Shown here: in pieces, positions 36,626 through 45,727 of the stretch
How the letters are laid out: each line of letters opens with the position of its first letter
Numbering within the stretch: position 1 is the stretch's first letter
Origin: Xanthomonas citri pv. mangiferaeindicae
GTDB taxonomy: Bacteria > Pseudomonadota > Gammaproteobacteria > Xanthomonadales > Xanthomonadaceae
Direction of reading: 5' to 3'
DNA length: 64,000 nucleotides
Assembly (NCBI GenBank): GCA_002240395.1
Contig: CP016836.1
Span: 1,488,001 to 1,552,000 of the forward strand
Program-made: the position numbers and the translations under genes
Notes under the pieces: generated by a model
Seen by the model: only the letters and a program-made list of their open reading frames with translations
Told to the model about the DNA's origin: nothing
Database searches by the model: none

Positions 36626-37360
36626 ATGTCGCGTGACCCCAAGCCGCCAGCGTCGGCCTATGCAGAAGTGCTGCCGCCGGTGGCCGTGCGCGACCGCGTC
36701 AGGCGCGTGTGGCGCTACCAGTCCGGCGCCGCGCCGGCCGCACCGCTGATCCTGCCGGATGGGTGTGTCGACCTGATCTGGGATGGTGCACGGCTGTTCA
36801 TCGCCGGTCCCGACCAGCAGGCCACGCCTGCCCAACTCGCGCCGGGCGCCACGCTCACCGGCCTGCGCCTGGCGCCAGGCGTGGCGCACCGCTTGCTCGG
36901 CACGCCGATGCACGCGCTTGCCGACCAGCGCATCGCCGCCGACGCCGTGATCGGCCCGCGCGCAGGCGCGCTGGAACGTCGCCTGCTCGACGGCGCCGAT
37001 CCGGCCCGGACCTTGCTCGCGGCAGTGGCTGAGCGCGGGGTGCAGCCTGATCCGCGCATGGCCTGGCTGTTCGCGCAACTGAGCGGGCCGGATGCGCCGC
37101 GTCTCCCCGAGCTGGCACGGCAACTGGGCCTCAGCGAGCGGAGCCTGCACCGCCACTGCCTGCAGGGTTTCGGCTATGGCCCCAAGGTACTGGACCGCGT
37201 GTTGCGCCTGCAGCGTTGGCTGCGTCTGGCATCAGGTGCGAACACGTTGACGCCGGCGGCGTTCGATGCCGGCTACGCCGATGCCAGTCATCTGTCGCAC
37301 GACGTGCGGCGCCTGACCGGGCTGACGCCGACGGCCTTGCTGCGCGATCACGGCCATTGA
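36626..37360 (+). CDS. AraC-family transcriptional regulator
   Basis: A 244-residue regulator. The N-terminal part (about 1-130) is a DUF6597-like sensor domain (LPDGCVDLIWDGARLFIAGPDQQ). The C-terminal AraC helix-turn-helix pair carries LARQLGLSERSLHRHC and DAGYADASHLSHDVRRLTGLTP. The ligand is unknown. ATG at 36626 is the first plausible start. It is followed closely by a VOC-family gene, a common arrangement for this regulator type. Confidence 0.87.
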   Translation: MSRDPKPPASAYAEVLPPVAVRDRVRRVWRYQSGAAPAAPLILPDGCVDLIWDGARLFIAGPDQQATPAQLAPGATLTGLRLAPGVAHRLLGTPMHALADQRIAADAVIGPRAGALERRLLDGADPARTLLAAVAERGVQPDPRMAWLFAQLSGPDAPRLPELARQLGLSERSLHRHCLQGFGYGPKVLDRVLRLQRWLRLASGANTLTPAAFDAGYADASHLSHDVRRLTGLTPTALLRDHGH

Positions 37361-37446
37361 GTCTGCGCGGCCGGCTGTCCGATTCTTGCAAGCCGTCCGG
37401 GCCGCAGCGCTCGACAATGTTCGCTCCCCGACTGCCAGGATTCGCC

Positions 37447-37797
37447 ATGACCCGCTCCGACGCGCATCACCGCATCGACTATCTCGAATACGCCGTGGCC
37501 TCCATTGAGGCGTCTCGGCGCTTCTACGGCGAGGCCTTCGGCTGGACGTTCCAGGACTATGGCCCGGACTACTGCGAGTTCCGCGATGGCCGCCTGACCG
37601 GTGGCTTCTTCCACGGCACCCCGACGCCCGGCGGCGCGCTCGTGGTGCTGGGGTCCGATGACCTCGTTGCCAGCGAGGCCGCGGTGCTGCGGGCGGGCGG
37701 GCGAATTGTCCGGGCGGCCTTCGATTTTCCGGGTGGCCGGCGCTTCCATTTCGCCGATCCCGACGGCTACGAGCTCGCGGTCTGGTCGCAGGCGTGA
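37447..37797 (+). CDS. VOC-family (glyoxalase/bleomycin-resistance-like) protein
   Basis: A 116-residue single VOC domain: IDYLEYAVASIEASRRFYGEAFGWTFQDYGPDYCEF, ending FADPDGYELAVWS. The FADPDG ending with a metal-ligand glutamate is typical of VOC enzymes that bind a divalent metal as dimers. The activity cannot be read from sequence. ATG 37447 has AGGA before it. It follows the AraC gene by 86 bases. Confidence 0.88.
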   Translation: MTRSDAHHRIDYLEYAVASIEASRRFYGEAFGWTFQDYGPDYCEFRDGRLTGGFFHGTPTPGGALVVLGSDDLVASEAAVLRAGGRIVRAAFDFPGGRRFHFADPDGYELAVWSQA

Positions 37798-37943
37798 AGC
37801 TGCCGCCACGTCGTTGCAACGACGCGGCGGGGGGCCTCCACCGCGCGTGCTGACGCACGCGCCGATCGGGCCGATACCTATCGGTGGCCTGCGCGGCCTG
37901 CCGATGGCTGGTCGCGCGTACCGGCGACTGCGCGACGGGCTGC

Positions 37944-38618
37944 TCAGAGAAACGCGAGGATCATGTGGCCGGCCAGGAACGCCAGGAAGCCGATGAGCAC
38001 GTAGGCGGCCATGAACGAGAAGATCCAGTCCTGGCGCAGCTGCAGGCGCAGTGTCTCGTCCGGCGGCAGCGTGCCCGCGTCCAGGCGCTTGCGATCGCAG
38101 CGCAACAACAGCATCGCCAGCACCAGGCTGACCGCCATCGGCACGTACACCACCACCAACGCGGCGAGGCTGGAGAACGAATTGCGCCCGGCGCTGAAGT
38201 GGACGAGGAACGCGTTCAGGGCTTCGTGATGTCCCAAGGGTGCATAGGCAGCGAGCAACGAGGCGATGCCGACCGCGTAGAGCGCGCTATACCCCGCACG
38301 CTGCCGACCGGTCGTGCGGACGCGTGGCACGGGCGGGCTCGCGACGCCGATCACCTGCACTGGCGCACCGGGTTGCAGCTCGCCCGCTGCGGTCTTGCGG
38401 CTGACGGCCCAGAACCGCCGGTACAGCGCGCGGTGCACGATCGGCAGCCCGACAACACTCAGCAGGCCGGTCAACATCAGGTTGAGCACGGCGTCGGCCG
38501 AGACCTTGGCGGTGGTGTAGACGTTGACGGCGTAGACCAGGCCGATCCATGCCAGTAGCAGCGCGGCCACCAGCGCGCCGCACAAAAGGTAGATGCCGAG
38601 CTGACGTGCGAGCTTCAT
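37944..38618 (-). CDS. Hypothetical five-helix membrane protein
   Basis: A 224-residue membrane protein. Predicted helices are about 9-31, 44-62, 108-127, 146-168 and 200-222. A cytoplasmic or periplasmic loop of about 45 residues separates helices two and three. I recognise no family and no catalytic motif. It stands alone between the VOC gene and the GFA gene. Confidence 0.7.
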   Translation of the reverse strand: MKLARQLGIYLLCGALVAALLLAWIGLVYAVNVYTTAKVSADAVLNLMLTGLLSVVGLPIVHRALYRRFWAVSRKTAAGELQPGAPVQVIGVASPPVPRVRTTGRQRAGYSALYAVGIASLLAAYAPLGHHEALNAFLVHFSAGRNSFSSLAALVVVYVPMAVSLVLAMLLLRCDRKRLDAGTLPPDETLRLQLRQDWIFSFMAAYVLIGFLAFLAGHMILAFL

Positions 38619-38954
38619 GGGCGAGGTCTGGCAATGGCGAAGGTGCCCCGGTGGGCATCGGGATCGTAACGGGCGACGGGGTCACCAGGCACCGGCGGAG
38701 CACACGACGGGCGGCAGATCGCCATGGCCGTGCCGTGTGCAGCGATGTGGCGCACAATGCCGTTCTCTACCTGTCGGGCGATGTCTCATGGCGCTGCCGT
38801 CCCTGTCTTCCTCGATCCTGCGCAATGTCGGCGATGTTCCATCCGCCGGCGCGACCGTCCTGCGGTGGAATGGCCACGACCTCGCGCGCGCGTCCGACCG
38901 CTGCATGTGCGCATCCGGCCACAACGCCACCGGCTGCTGTGCGGGGCTGCGGCC

Positions 38955-39350
38955 ATGACCGGCCTGCCTGGCGGCAAGCGCACGGTCGTGGGCACCTGCC
39001 ACTGCAAGGCCGTGGCGTTCGAAGTCGATCTGATCGACGGCTTCGAGAACATCCGCCGCTGCAACTGCTCCTTGTGCAGCCGCAAGGGCGCAATCATGGC
39101 CGGTGCGACGCTGGACCGGCTGCGCGTGATTCGCGGCGCCGATGTGCTGACGCTGTACCAGTGGAACACGAAGATCGCCAAGCATTGGTTCTGCAGTGTG
39201 TGCGGCATCTATACCCATCACCAGCGCCGCAGCGTGCCGACCGAGTACGGCTTCAACCTCGCATGCATCGAGGGGATCGATCTCGACGCGATCGGCGAGA
39301 TCGGCCGCAGCAACGGCGCGGCGCAGAGCCTCGTGGGTGACACCGCATGA
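38955..39350 (+). CDS. GFA-family zinc-binding protein
   Basis: A 131-residue protein of the glutathione-dependent formaldehyde-activating (GFA) fold. The zinc ligands are visible: CHC in GTCHCKAVAFEV, CNCSLCSRKG, and CSVCGIYTHH. Members other than Gfa itself rarely have known functions. ATG 38955 is the first with a family-like N-terminus. Its stop overlaps the start of the protease gene (ATGA), so translation is coupled. Confidence 0.88.
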   Translation: MTGLPGGKRTVVGTCHCKAVAFEVDLIDGFENIRRCNCSLCSRKGAIMAGATLDRLRVIRGADVLTLYQWNTKIAKHWFCSVCGIYTHHQRRSVPTEYGFNLACIEGIDLDAIGEIGRSNGAAQSLVGDTA

Positions 39351-40170
39351 TTCGGTCTCTCGGGCTCGCGGTCCTGCTCGCGGCGTGCGCGACCGCCGGC
39401 GCGGTCGTCGTGCGCGACGATGTCGACGATGGCCAGTACCGTGTGCCGGACTCCGAGCTCCCCGCGCTGGTCGACATGCCGGGCGAAGGGCATGGCGTGC
39501 TGATCGCGCCGAGCTGGGTCGTGACCGCCGCACATACACTGCCCATGCAGGGCGGGCTCGAGTCGGTCGTACTGGGCGGGCGATCGCGCGAGGTCGCCGA
39601 TGTCGTGGTCCATCCCGGCGACAGGACGCTGCCGCAATCGTTGATCGATCAGGCGATGGCCAGTGGCGAGGCGATGCTGATCGTGGTGGCCTTGGCCGGC
39701 TCGGACGACATCGCGCTGATCCGGTTGAAGCAGCCGGTCGAGGACATCGTGCCGGTCGGGCTCTATCGCGGCACCGACGAGGCCGGGCACGTGGTCAAGC
39801 TTCTTGGCAAAGGCGCGACCGGGACCGGGGCGACGGGGCACGACCCGGGCGGCCCGAACCGCACCGCACTTCGTCGCGCGTTCAACCGGGTCACCAGCGC
39901 GCACGAGCGTTGGCTGTGTTACGTCTTCGACGCACCGCCGGCGGCGATCCCACTGGAAGGGGCGCTCGGCAATGGCGACAGCGGCGGTCCCTTGCTCATC
40001 GAGACCGATGGGCAGTGGCGGCTGGCCGGCCTGGGGCCTGGAAGGTCGTGGCAGGCGACGTGAGAACAGCGCGACCCGGGCGCTACGGCCAGACGACCTG
40101 CAACGTGCGCCTGAGTCACTATGCTGATTGGATCGAGGACGTGATGTCCGGGCAGGCGTCGGTCCCCTGA
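39347..40170 (+). CDS. Trypsin-like serine protease, exported (one-base frameshift near the 3' end)
   Basis: An S1-family protease with a signal (LGLAVLLAACATAGAV) and a full catalytic triad: His63 in TAAH, Asp121 in DDIALI, and Ser212 in GDSGGP. As sequenced, the frame stops at 40063 soon after the serine motif, cutting off the last barrel strand and helix. Adding one G to the GGGG run at 40033-40036 continues as GLGAWKVVAGD, then RYGQTTCNVRLSHYADWIEDVM, and ends at 40170. This is a typical S1 C-terminus. The frameshift is more likely a sequencing error than decay. It is coupled to the GFA gene upstream. Confidence 0.82.
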
Positions 40171-40204
40171 TCGACCGCGACGCTGCGGCGCGCGGCCGCA
40201 GCCC

Positions 40205-40930
40205 TCAGCGCGTTGGCGCGGGCTCCAGATGCGCCCGGATCCACAGATAGTCGCGGCGCACGGGTGCGGCCAGGACCGATGGATCGCCGTCGTAAAGGTA
40301 ACTGCCGACTGTGGCGCCAGTGTCGTCGGTGGCCTGCGGGTCGGCGCCGGCTTCCATGAAACGCTTCACCGACGGGATATCGTTGACCAACGCGGCCTGA
40401 TGCAGTGGGGTGAGGCCCGCGCGGTCGCGAACATCGAGCCTGGCGCCGGCGGCGAGCAGGCGCTCGATGTTGTCGGGCTCCCGGGCGCGCAGCGCCTCGA
40501 ATAGTGCCGTCTGGCCGTTGCGCGGGTTGGGCACGTCCACGGCGACGCCGTGTTCGAGCAGCAGGCCGATCCAGTCGTCGTCCTTGGACAGCGCGGCTTC
40601 GTGCAGTGCGGTGCGGCCCTTGACATCGCCACGGGTGGGGTCGGCGCCGAGCGTGAGCAGCAAGCGCACGGCCTCACGGTCGCCCTGGCGGATCAGCCAG
40701 TTGAGCGCGGGCGTGCCGTCCTCGTCGGTGGCGTTGGGGTTGGCGCCTGCCGTGAGCAGTTGCCGCGCGAGCGCAGCGTCGCCGCTGCGAACGGCGGTGA
40801 TGAACTGGGCCTGGTCGGGATTGGCGAACGTGGGCGCGTCCGGGGTCATCGGCGAGTGTCCTTGGGTGCAACCGGAGGTCGCCAGCAGCAGCGCGGCGAA
40901 CAGCAGGTGCGGAAGCGGGCGACGATTCAT
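40205..40930 (-). CDS. Ankyrin-repeat lipoprotein
   Basis: A 241-residue protein with a lipoprotein signal (LLFAALLLATSGCTQG) and about five ankyrin repeats. Examples are DAALARQLLTAGANPNATDEDG, EAVRLLLTLGADPTRGD, GRTALHEAAL and GLTPLHQAAL. It is likely a protein-binding lipoprotein in the periplasm. Ankyrin proteins near catalase genes occur in Pseudomonas (AnkB/KatB); here a catalase-family gene lies 3.6 kb away, too far to imply an operon. An in-frame ATG at 40942 is an alternative start. Confidence 0.85.
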   Translation of the reverse strand: MNRRPLPHLLFAALLLATSGCTQGHSPMTPDAPTFANPDQAQFITAVRSGDAALARQLLTAGANPNATDEDGTPALNWLIRQGDREAVRLLLTLGADPTRGDVKGRTALHEAALSKDDDWIGLLLEHGVAVDVPNPRNGQTALFEALRAREPDNIERLLAAGARLDVRDRAGLTPLHQAALVNDIPSVKRFMEAGADPQATDDTGATVGSYLYDGDPSVLAAPVRRDYLWIRAHLEPAPTR

Positions 40931-41033
40931 GGTGCGCAGCATGCCGCAAGAGGCGTCAAGCCGCGTGAGATTTCCACCCATAGACCGCGTCGCGCAGTGC
41001 TGTGCGGAGGTCGCGCACGCACCGCGTCGCGGC

Positions 41034-42782
41034 TCACTTGAACGGATTGAGGAAGTCGACCACCTTGCCGGCGCCCTCGGTCACGCCGCGACCGAAGTCG
41101 CGCGCGCCGTCAGCGACGGTCTGCGCCACATCACCGGCGGTGTCGCTGACCGTCTGACCCAGGTCGCCAGCGAAGTCCGCCAATGCTTCGAAGCCGTCGC
41201 CCAACTGATCGGTGGCCGTGTCGATGGCCTCGCCTACGCCATCGGCGACGTTGCTGATCGTGCTGCCCGCGCTCTCGACGAAGCCGGCCACCGAATCGGC
41301 CGGCGTCTGCAGCCCGGTGATGCGACCCAGGTCACGCACGAAGCTGCCCGTTGCCTGGGTGGTGTTCTGAGCGGCATCGCCGACCAGGCGGACGGCGCCG
41401 TCGAGCACATCGCCGGCGGTATCGACGCTGGCGTCGGCCAGGTCGCCGAGCAATCCGCCGGTCGCGGCCACGCCCCGGCCCTGGGCGAAGTCGGTGACGA
41501 AGTCGCCGACGCCGGTCCTCAGTGCGGACGCCGTGCCGGCCAGGTCGCCGCCGAGGTCGACGACCTCGCGGATGCCGGAGGCGAGATTGTTGAACTGCAG
41601 GTCGCCGACGGCCTCGACACCGGCCACGAGGGTATCGGTACCGAAGGCGGTGGCCGCGCCGGCCACATCGCCCAGGGCATCGCTGCCGGGCCCGAGCACG
41701 GCGCCTGCGCCGTTGAGCAGACTGCCCACGATCCAGCTCTCCGGGGTCGCGCCCGGGCCGTTGCGCAGCACCTCGCCGACCGTGCCCAGGCCGGTCGCGA
41801 GACCGGCGCCGAGTGCGTCGATACCGGCATCGACCCGCCCGCCGAGGGTATCGCCGGTGCTGGGACCGAGCGCGGGATCGGTGGGCGTGCCGTGTTCGAA
41901 CGCCTCGACATAGACCGCGTTCGGACCGCCGCCGCCATGCAGGTCGCCAAAGCCCGTGCCAGGTGGCGGGTCGATGCGCAGCGCATGGCCCACCGCCTCG
42001 GGCGGCGAGCCGACCACTGGCAGTGCCGGGAGATCCTCCTGCGCGGCCGTCAGCTGGTCGCCGTTGACGGCGTAGCGGCGGACCTGGCCGGTCTCGGCAA
42101 CGCTGTCGCGGATGGCATTGGGGTTGAAGCCCAGGCTTTCGAGGGTCTCGTTGCTGAGGCCCGAACTATTGAAAGTGACCGCCGATGCGCCGGTGGCGAG
42201 CGACGCGGCCGAGGCCAGGCCGCCGCCGAGCGAATGCCCGGTCAGCGCGACGTTGCCGTCGCCGAAGACGCGCTCGGCATGCTTGGCCAGTTCGATCGCG
42301 CTGCTGTACTGGGACGACGCCATGCCCAGGCCCTGCTGGCCGTTGTTCACCCAGTCCATGTACTCGCTCGGCTTGCCGCCGAGCTCCGAGCCGCGATAGG
42401 CGACGACGTAGCCGCCGTCTTCGTGTTGGTAGATCTCGGCGTGGAAGCCGGTGCGATCGTCGTTGAGCAAGGTCGGATCGAGCGGGATGCGGTTGCCATG
42501 CGCGTCGATCATGCTCATGCCGTCGGCGCCGGGCCGCAGCGGGGTCCAGCCGGCCTCGGCGAGGGCGGCGGCGTACTCGGGGCTCTCGGGCGCGTAGGCG
42601 CCATTGGCCATCATCGCGAACAACGGGTCGCGGGCGTCCGGTGCGGTGCCCTGGATGCTGTCGCTCAGGCGGTGATCGCCGGCCCGGATGTTGTCGGCGA
42701 CCGGTGCGCGTGGCGGCGGGGGGGCCTGTTGCGGCAGCGCGTGGATCCGACCGGAATCAGCAAGAGCGATGGCGGGGGCCAT
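41034..42782 (-). CDS. Lipase-like alpha/beta hydrolase with long Ala/Gly/Asp-rich tail
   Basis: A 582-residue protein. Residues about 30-290 form a class-3-lipase-like domain with VVAYRGSE and the nucleophile elbow GHSLGGG (Ser184). The HALRIDPPPGTGFGDLHGGG region may carry the histidine. Residues about 300-582 are a low-complexity helical tail with recurring GDLAD/GDVLDGA-like and VGEAIDTATDQLGDGFEAL elements, similar to membrane-active or amphipathic repeats. No signal peptide is visible, so export by a dedicated system is possible; I see no XVIPCD-type tail. ATG 42782 is chosen because residues before it are not lipase-like. Confidence 0.75.
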   Translation of the reverse strand: MAPAIALADSGRIHALPQQAPPPPRAPVADNIRAGDHRLSDSIQGTAPDARDPLFAMMANGAYAPESPEYAAALAEAGWTPLRPGADGMSMIDAHGNRIPLDPTLLNDDRTGFHAEIYQHEDGGYVVAYRGSELGGKPSEYMDWVNNGQQGLGMASSQYSSAIELAKHAERVFGDGNVALTGHSLGGGLASAASLATGASAVTFNSSGLSNETLESLGFNPNAIRDSVAETGQVRRYAVNGDQLTAAQEDLPALPVVGSPPEAVGHALRIDPPPGTGFGDLHGGGGPNAVYVEAFEHGTPTDPALGPSTGDTLGGRVDAGIDALGAGLATGLGTVGEVLRNGPGATPESWIVGSLLNGAGAVLGPGSDALGDVAGAATAFGTDTLVAGVEAVGDLQFNNLASGIREVVDLGGDLAGTASALRTGVGDFVTDFAQGRGVAATGGLLGDLADASVDTAGDVLDGAVRLVGDAAQNTTQATGSFVRDLGRITGLQTPADSVAGFVESAGSTISNVADGVGEAIDTATDQLGDGFEALADFAGDLGQTVSDTAGDVAQTVADGARDFGRGVTEGAGKVVDFLNPFK

Positions 42783-42942
42783 GGGACATCCATCCGCAGG
42801 GTTGATGGCATGACAGTAGTCGCCGCGCAGGCGGCGGACCACTCGGGCAGACCCTAGTGGAACGGCCGGGGCGGAACTTACCCCGATGCCTGGGGCGCGG
42901 ACCGCACACGCCGTCCGCGACCAGGCATGACGCGCTCCGGCG

Positions 42943-44289
42943 CTACAACAACGTGCCGCCGAGGATCGCGGCGGCGATGCTGAAATAGATCACCAGGCCG
43001 CTGACGTCGACCAGCGTGGCGACGAACGGCGCCGAGGCGCTGGCCGGGTCGAAGCCCAGGCGCTGCAGAATGAAGGGCAGCATCGCGCCGGCCAGCGAGC
43101 CGAAGGTGACGATGCCCAGCAATGCGGCGCCGATGGTCAACGCGATCAGCATCCAGTGTGGGCCGTAGTCGTAGAAGCCGGCCAACTGCCAGATCGTGAT
43201 GCGCGCGATGCCGAGCAGGCCGAGGATCGCGCCGAGGGTCATGCCGGTGGGTAGCTCGCGCAGCGCGACGCGCCACCAGTCGCGCAGACGGATCTCCTGC
43301 AGGGCGAGGCTGCGGATCAACAGCGACGTGGCCTGGCCGCCGGAGTTGCCGCCCGAACTCATGATCAACGGGATGAACAGCGTCAGCACCAGCGCCTTCG
43401 ACAGCGCGTCTTCGTAGTGCTGCATCGCGCTGGCGGTGAGCATCTCGCCGAGGAACAGCACGCTCAGCCAGCCGGCGCGCTTGCGGATCATCGCGGGCAG
43501 GCCGATCTGCATGTACGGCCGGTCCAGCGCCTCGACGCCGCCGAAGCGATGCACGTCCTCGTTGGATTCGGCAATCAGCGCATCAAGTACGTCGTCGACG
43601 GTGACGATGCCCACGAGCTGCCGCTGTGGGTCGAGGACCGGGATTGCGAGCAGGTCATGGCGGCGGATCAGCCGGGCGACTTCCTCCTGGTCGGTGATGG
43701 GTGTCACGAACACCGGCGGGTTGGTCTGCGCGGCGTCGAGAATCGGTGCGTCGGGATCGGCGGTGATCAGCCGGCGCAGCGTCACCACCTGCTGCAGCGC
43801 GCGGGTCTGTGGGTCGAGCACGTAGATGGCGTAGATCGTTTCGCGCTCGCGTTCCACCTCGCGGACATGCTGCAGTACGTCGCCGACGCGCTGGTCGGCG
43901 GTGACGCTGACGAACTCGGTCGTCATCAGGCTGCCGGCGCTGCCGGGCGGGTAGTGCATGAGGTCTCGCAGCGCCTGCTGGGTGGCTGGCGGCAGCGCGG
44001 CGATGAGGCGTTCGCGGTCGTTTGCGTCCAACGCCAGCAGCAGGTCGGCGGCGCGGTCGTCGGCCATGGCGTCGAGCAAGCTGCTGGCCTGCGCAGGCGG
44101 CAGCCGTTGCAGGATCTGCGCAGCGTGGATCAGCTCGGGCTGCTCGAGCAGGCGCACGCCGCGTGCGGGGGGCGCTTGCGCGACCAGGCGCGCGGCCTCG
44201 ACGACGTCCAGTTGGTTGAGATGCTCGACGGCATCGGCGGTGTTGAACGCCGCCAGCGGACCGGTGGCGGTGGGGTGTTGCTTGAACAT
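42943..44289 (-). CDS. mgtE: Magnesium transporter MgtE
   Basis: Mg2+ channel of the inner membrane gated by cytosolic Mg2+. The 448 residues have the N domain (about 1-120), two CBS domains (FVSVTADQRVGDVLQHVRE; LLAIPVLDPQRQLVGIVTVDDV), and the five-helix pore domain. The pore carries IPLIMSSGGNSGGQATSL and GSLAGAMLPFILQRLGFDPASASAPFVATLVDVSG, the latter with the conserved pore-lining residues. Length and order are standard. ATG 44289 is the family start. A 286-base gap separates it from the divergent catalase gene. Confidence 0.94.
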   Translation of the reverse strand: MFKQHPTATGPLAAFNTADAVEHLNQLDVVEAARLVAQAPPARGVRLLEQPELIHAAQILQRLPPAQASSLLDAMADDRAADLLLALDANDRERLIAALPPATQQALRDLMHYPPGSAGSLMTTEFVSVTADQRVGDVLQHVREVERERETIYAIYVLDPQTRALQQVVTLRRLITADPDAPILDAAQTNPPVFVTPITDQEEVARLIRRHDLLAIPVLDPQRQLVGIVTVDDVLDALIAESNEDVHRFGGVEALDRPYMQIGLPAMIRKRAGWLSVLFLGEMLTASAMQHYEDALSKALVLTLFIPLIMSSGGNSGGQATSLLIRSLALQEIRLRDWWRVALRELPTGMTLGAILGLLGIARITIWQLAGFYDYGPHWMLIALTIGAALLGIVTFGSLAGAMLPFILQRLGFDPASASAPFVATLVDVSGLVIYFSIAAAILGGTLL

Positions 44290-44575
44290 GGGCTGCCTCG
44301 CAGTGCCGCAACAGCGGCGCGGGCAGCCGGTCCTTGCGGACGTCAGGCCGTCGTTGCCGTGGGCGGCGTCAAAGATCGACTGGGACTGTCGCTGGACATC
44401 GGCGTGTTTTCGCGAATGGGCGACGCGGTTGCGTCGCGGTGCGCGCAGTCTGGTCGCGCGCTGCGCGGGGGTCAACACATCCAGGCCCGCCGGTCGGACG
44501 CGGTTGTGGATGTCGCTGGCGGTACGCAGCGGCGCGCAGGGTATGCTCGGCCGCAGCCACCTTCCGGACGCCACG

Positions 44576-45679
44576 ATGCCCTCCGCCGAGCCGCCGTCTT
44601 CCGGCCCCGCGCGTCGCCGCGCGCTGCGGGCGTATGCCGCCATCACCGCGATCGTCGGCGCCCTGTTGCTGCTGTTCGCATGGACCGCCGGTTGGTTGAG
44701 TCCCGGACGGCTGACGCCTGCGCGCATGACCGATGCGATCGAGGCGACCTCGACCACACCGTTCCCCGGTTTCCGACGCGCGCATGCGAAGGGCGTGTGC
44801 GTGGCCGGCCACTTCGAGGGCCTTCCGGCAGGCGCGGCGTTGAGCCGGGCCGCCGTGTTCGCCAGCCCGCGTACGCCGGTGCTCGGCCGGCTGTCGATCG
44901 GCGGCGGCTCGCCCTACGGGCTGGACGCGCAGGCGCGTGTGCGCAGCATGGCGCTAGTGCTCGCCAGCCCGGACGGCAGCCAGTGGCGCATGGCGATGAA
45001 CAGTTTTCCGTTCTTCGGTGCGGCGTCGATCGAGACCTTCTTCGAGCAGACCCGCGCGTCGGCGCCGGATCCGGCGACCGGCAAGCCTGATCCTGCGCGC
45101 ATGGCGGCGTTCGCCGCGCGCCATCCCGAGGCACAGCGCTTCGCCGCCTGGGCCAAGGCGGCGCCGTGGTCGGACAGCTTCGCCAACACGCAGTACAACG
45201 GTATCCATGCCTACCATTTCGTCGACGCCGCAGGCATGTCGCGGCTGGTGCGCTGGTCGATGCGACCGCAGGCGCCGTTTGTGGAGATGGATGCGGCGCA
45301 GCGCGAGGCTGCCGAGCGCGATTATCTGCAGGACGAACTGCGCGCGCGGCTGGCGCGCGGTCCGCTGCGTTGGGACATGGTCGTCACCCTCGCCGGTCCC
45401 GACGACGATGCTCGCGACCCGAGCACGCCGTGGCCGGAGGCGCGCGAGCAGGTGGTGGTCGGCACGCTGGTGCTGACCCAGGCGCAGGACCAGGCGACCG
45501 GTCCGTGCCGCGATCTCAACTTCGATCCAACCCTCGTACCGTCCGGCGTGGCGTTGTCCGACGACCCGATCCTGGCCGCGCGTGCATCGGTGTACGCGCA
45601 GTCCTTCGATCGCCGCGAGCGCGAGATCGCGCACGGTGACGATGTCGATGGCGTGCCGCCGCAGGAGACCGCGCGATGA
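44576..45679 (+). CDS. Catalase-family peroxidase (SrpA type), membrane-anchored
   Basis: A 367-residue heme protein of the catalase-related peroxidase (SrpA) group, which detoxifies peroxide in the periplasm. An N-terminal membrane helix (AAITAIVGALLLLFAW) precedes the catalase core with the distal histidine motif RRAHAKGV (His70). NSFPFFGA and YNGIHAYHFVDAAG follow, the latter in the proximal heme region. It is shorter than true catalase, as expected. Its stop codon overlaps the next gene, a cytochrome b561, which probably supplies electrons; this pairing is common in proteobacteria. Confidence 0.87.
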   Translation: MPSAEPPSSGPARRRALRAYAAITAIVGALLLLFAWTAGWLSPGRLTPARMTDAIEATSTTPFPGFRRAHAKGVCVAGHFEGLPAGAALSRAAVFASPRTPVLGRLSIGGGSPYGLDAQARVRSMALVLASPDGSQWRMAMNSFPFFGAASIETFFEQTRASAPDPATGKPDPARMAAFAARHPEAQRFAAWAKAAPWSDSFANTQYNGIHAYHFVDAAGMSRLVRWSMRPQAPFVEMDAAQREAAERDYLQDELRARLARGPLRWDMVVTLAGPDDDARDPSTPWPEAREQVVVGTLVLTQAQDQATGPCRDLNFDPTLVPSGVALSDDPILAARASVYAQSFDRREREIAHGDDVDGVPPQETAR

Positions 45680-45727
45680 GCCCGGCCCGCTCAGCATGAT
45701 GCGTTCGCCCGCCTGCTGCACTGGAGC

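Noticed and set aside
38788..38958. Short plus-strand frame before the GFA gene
   Set aside because: It is Cys/Arg/Ser-rich, has no good ribosome binding site and overlaps the GFA start.
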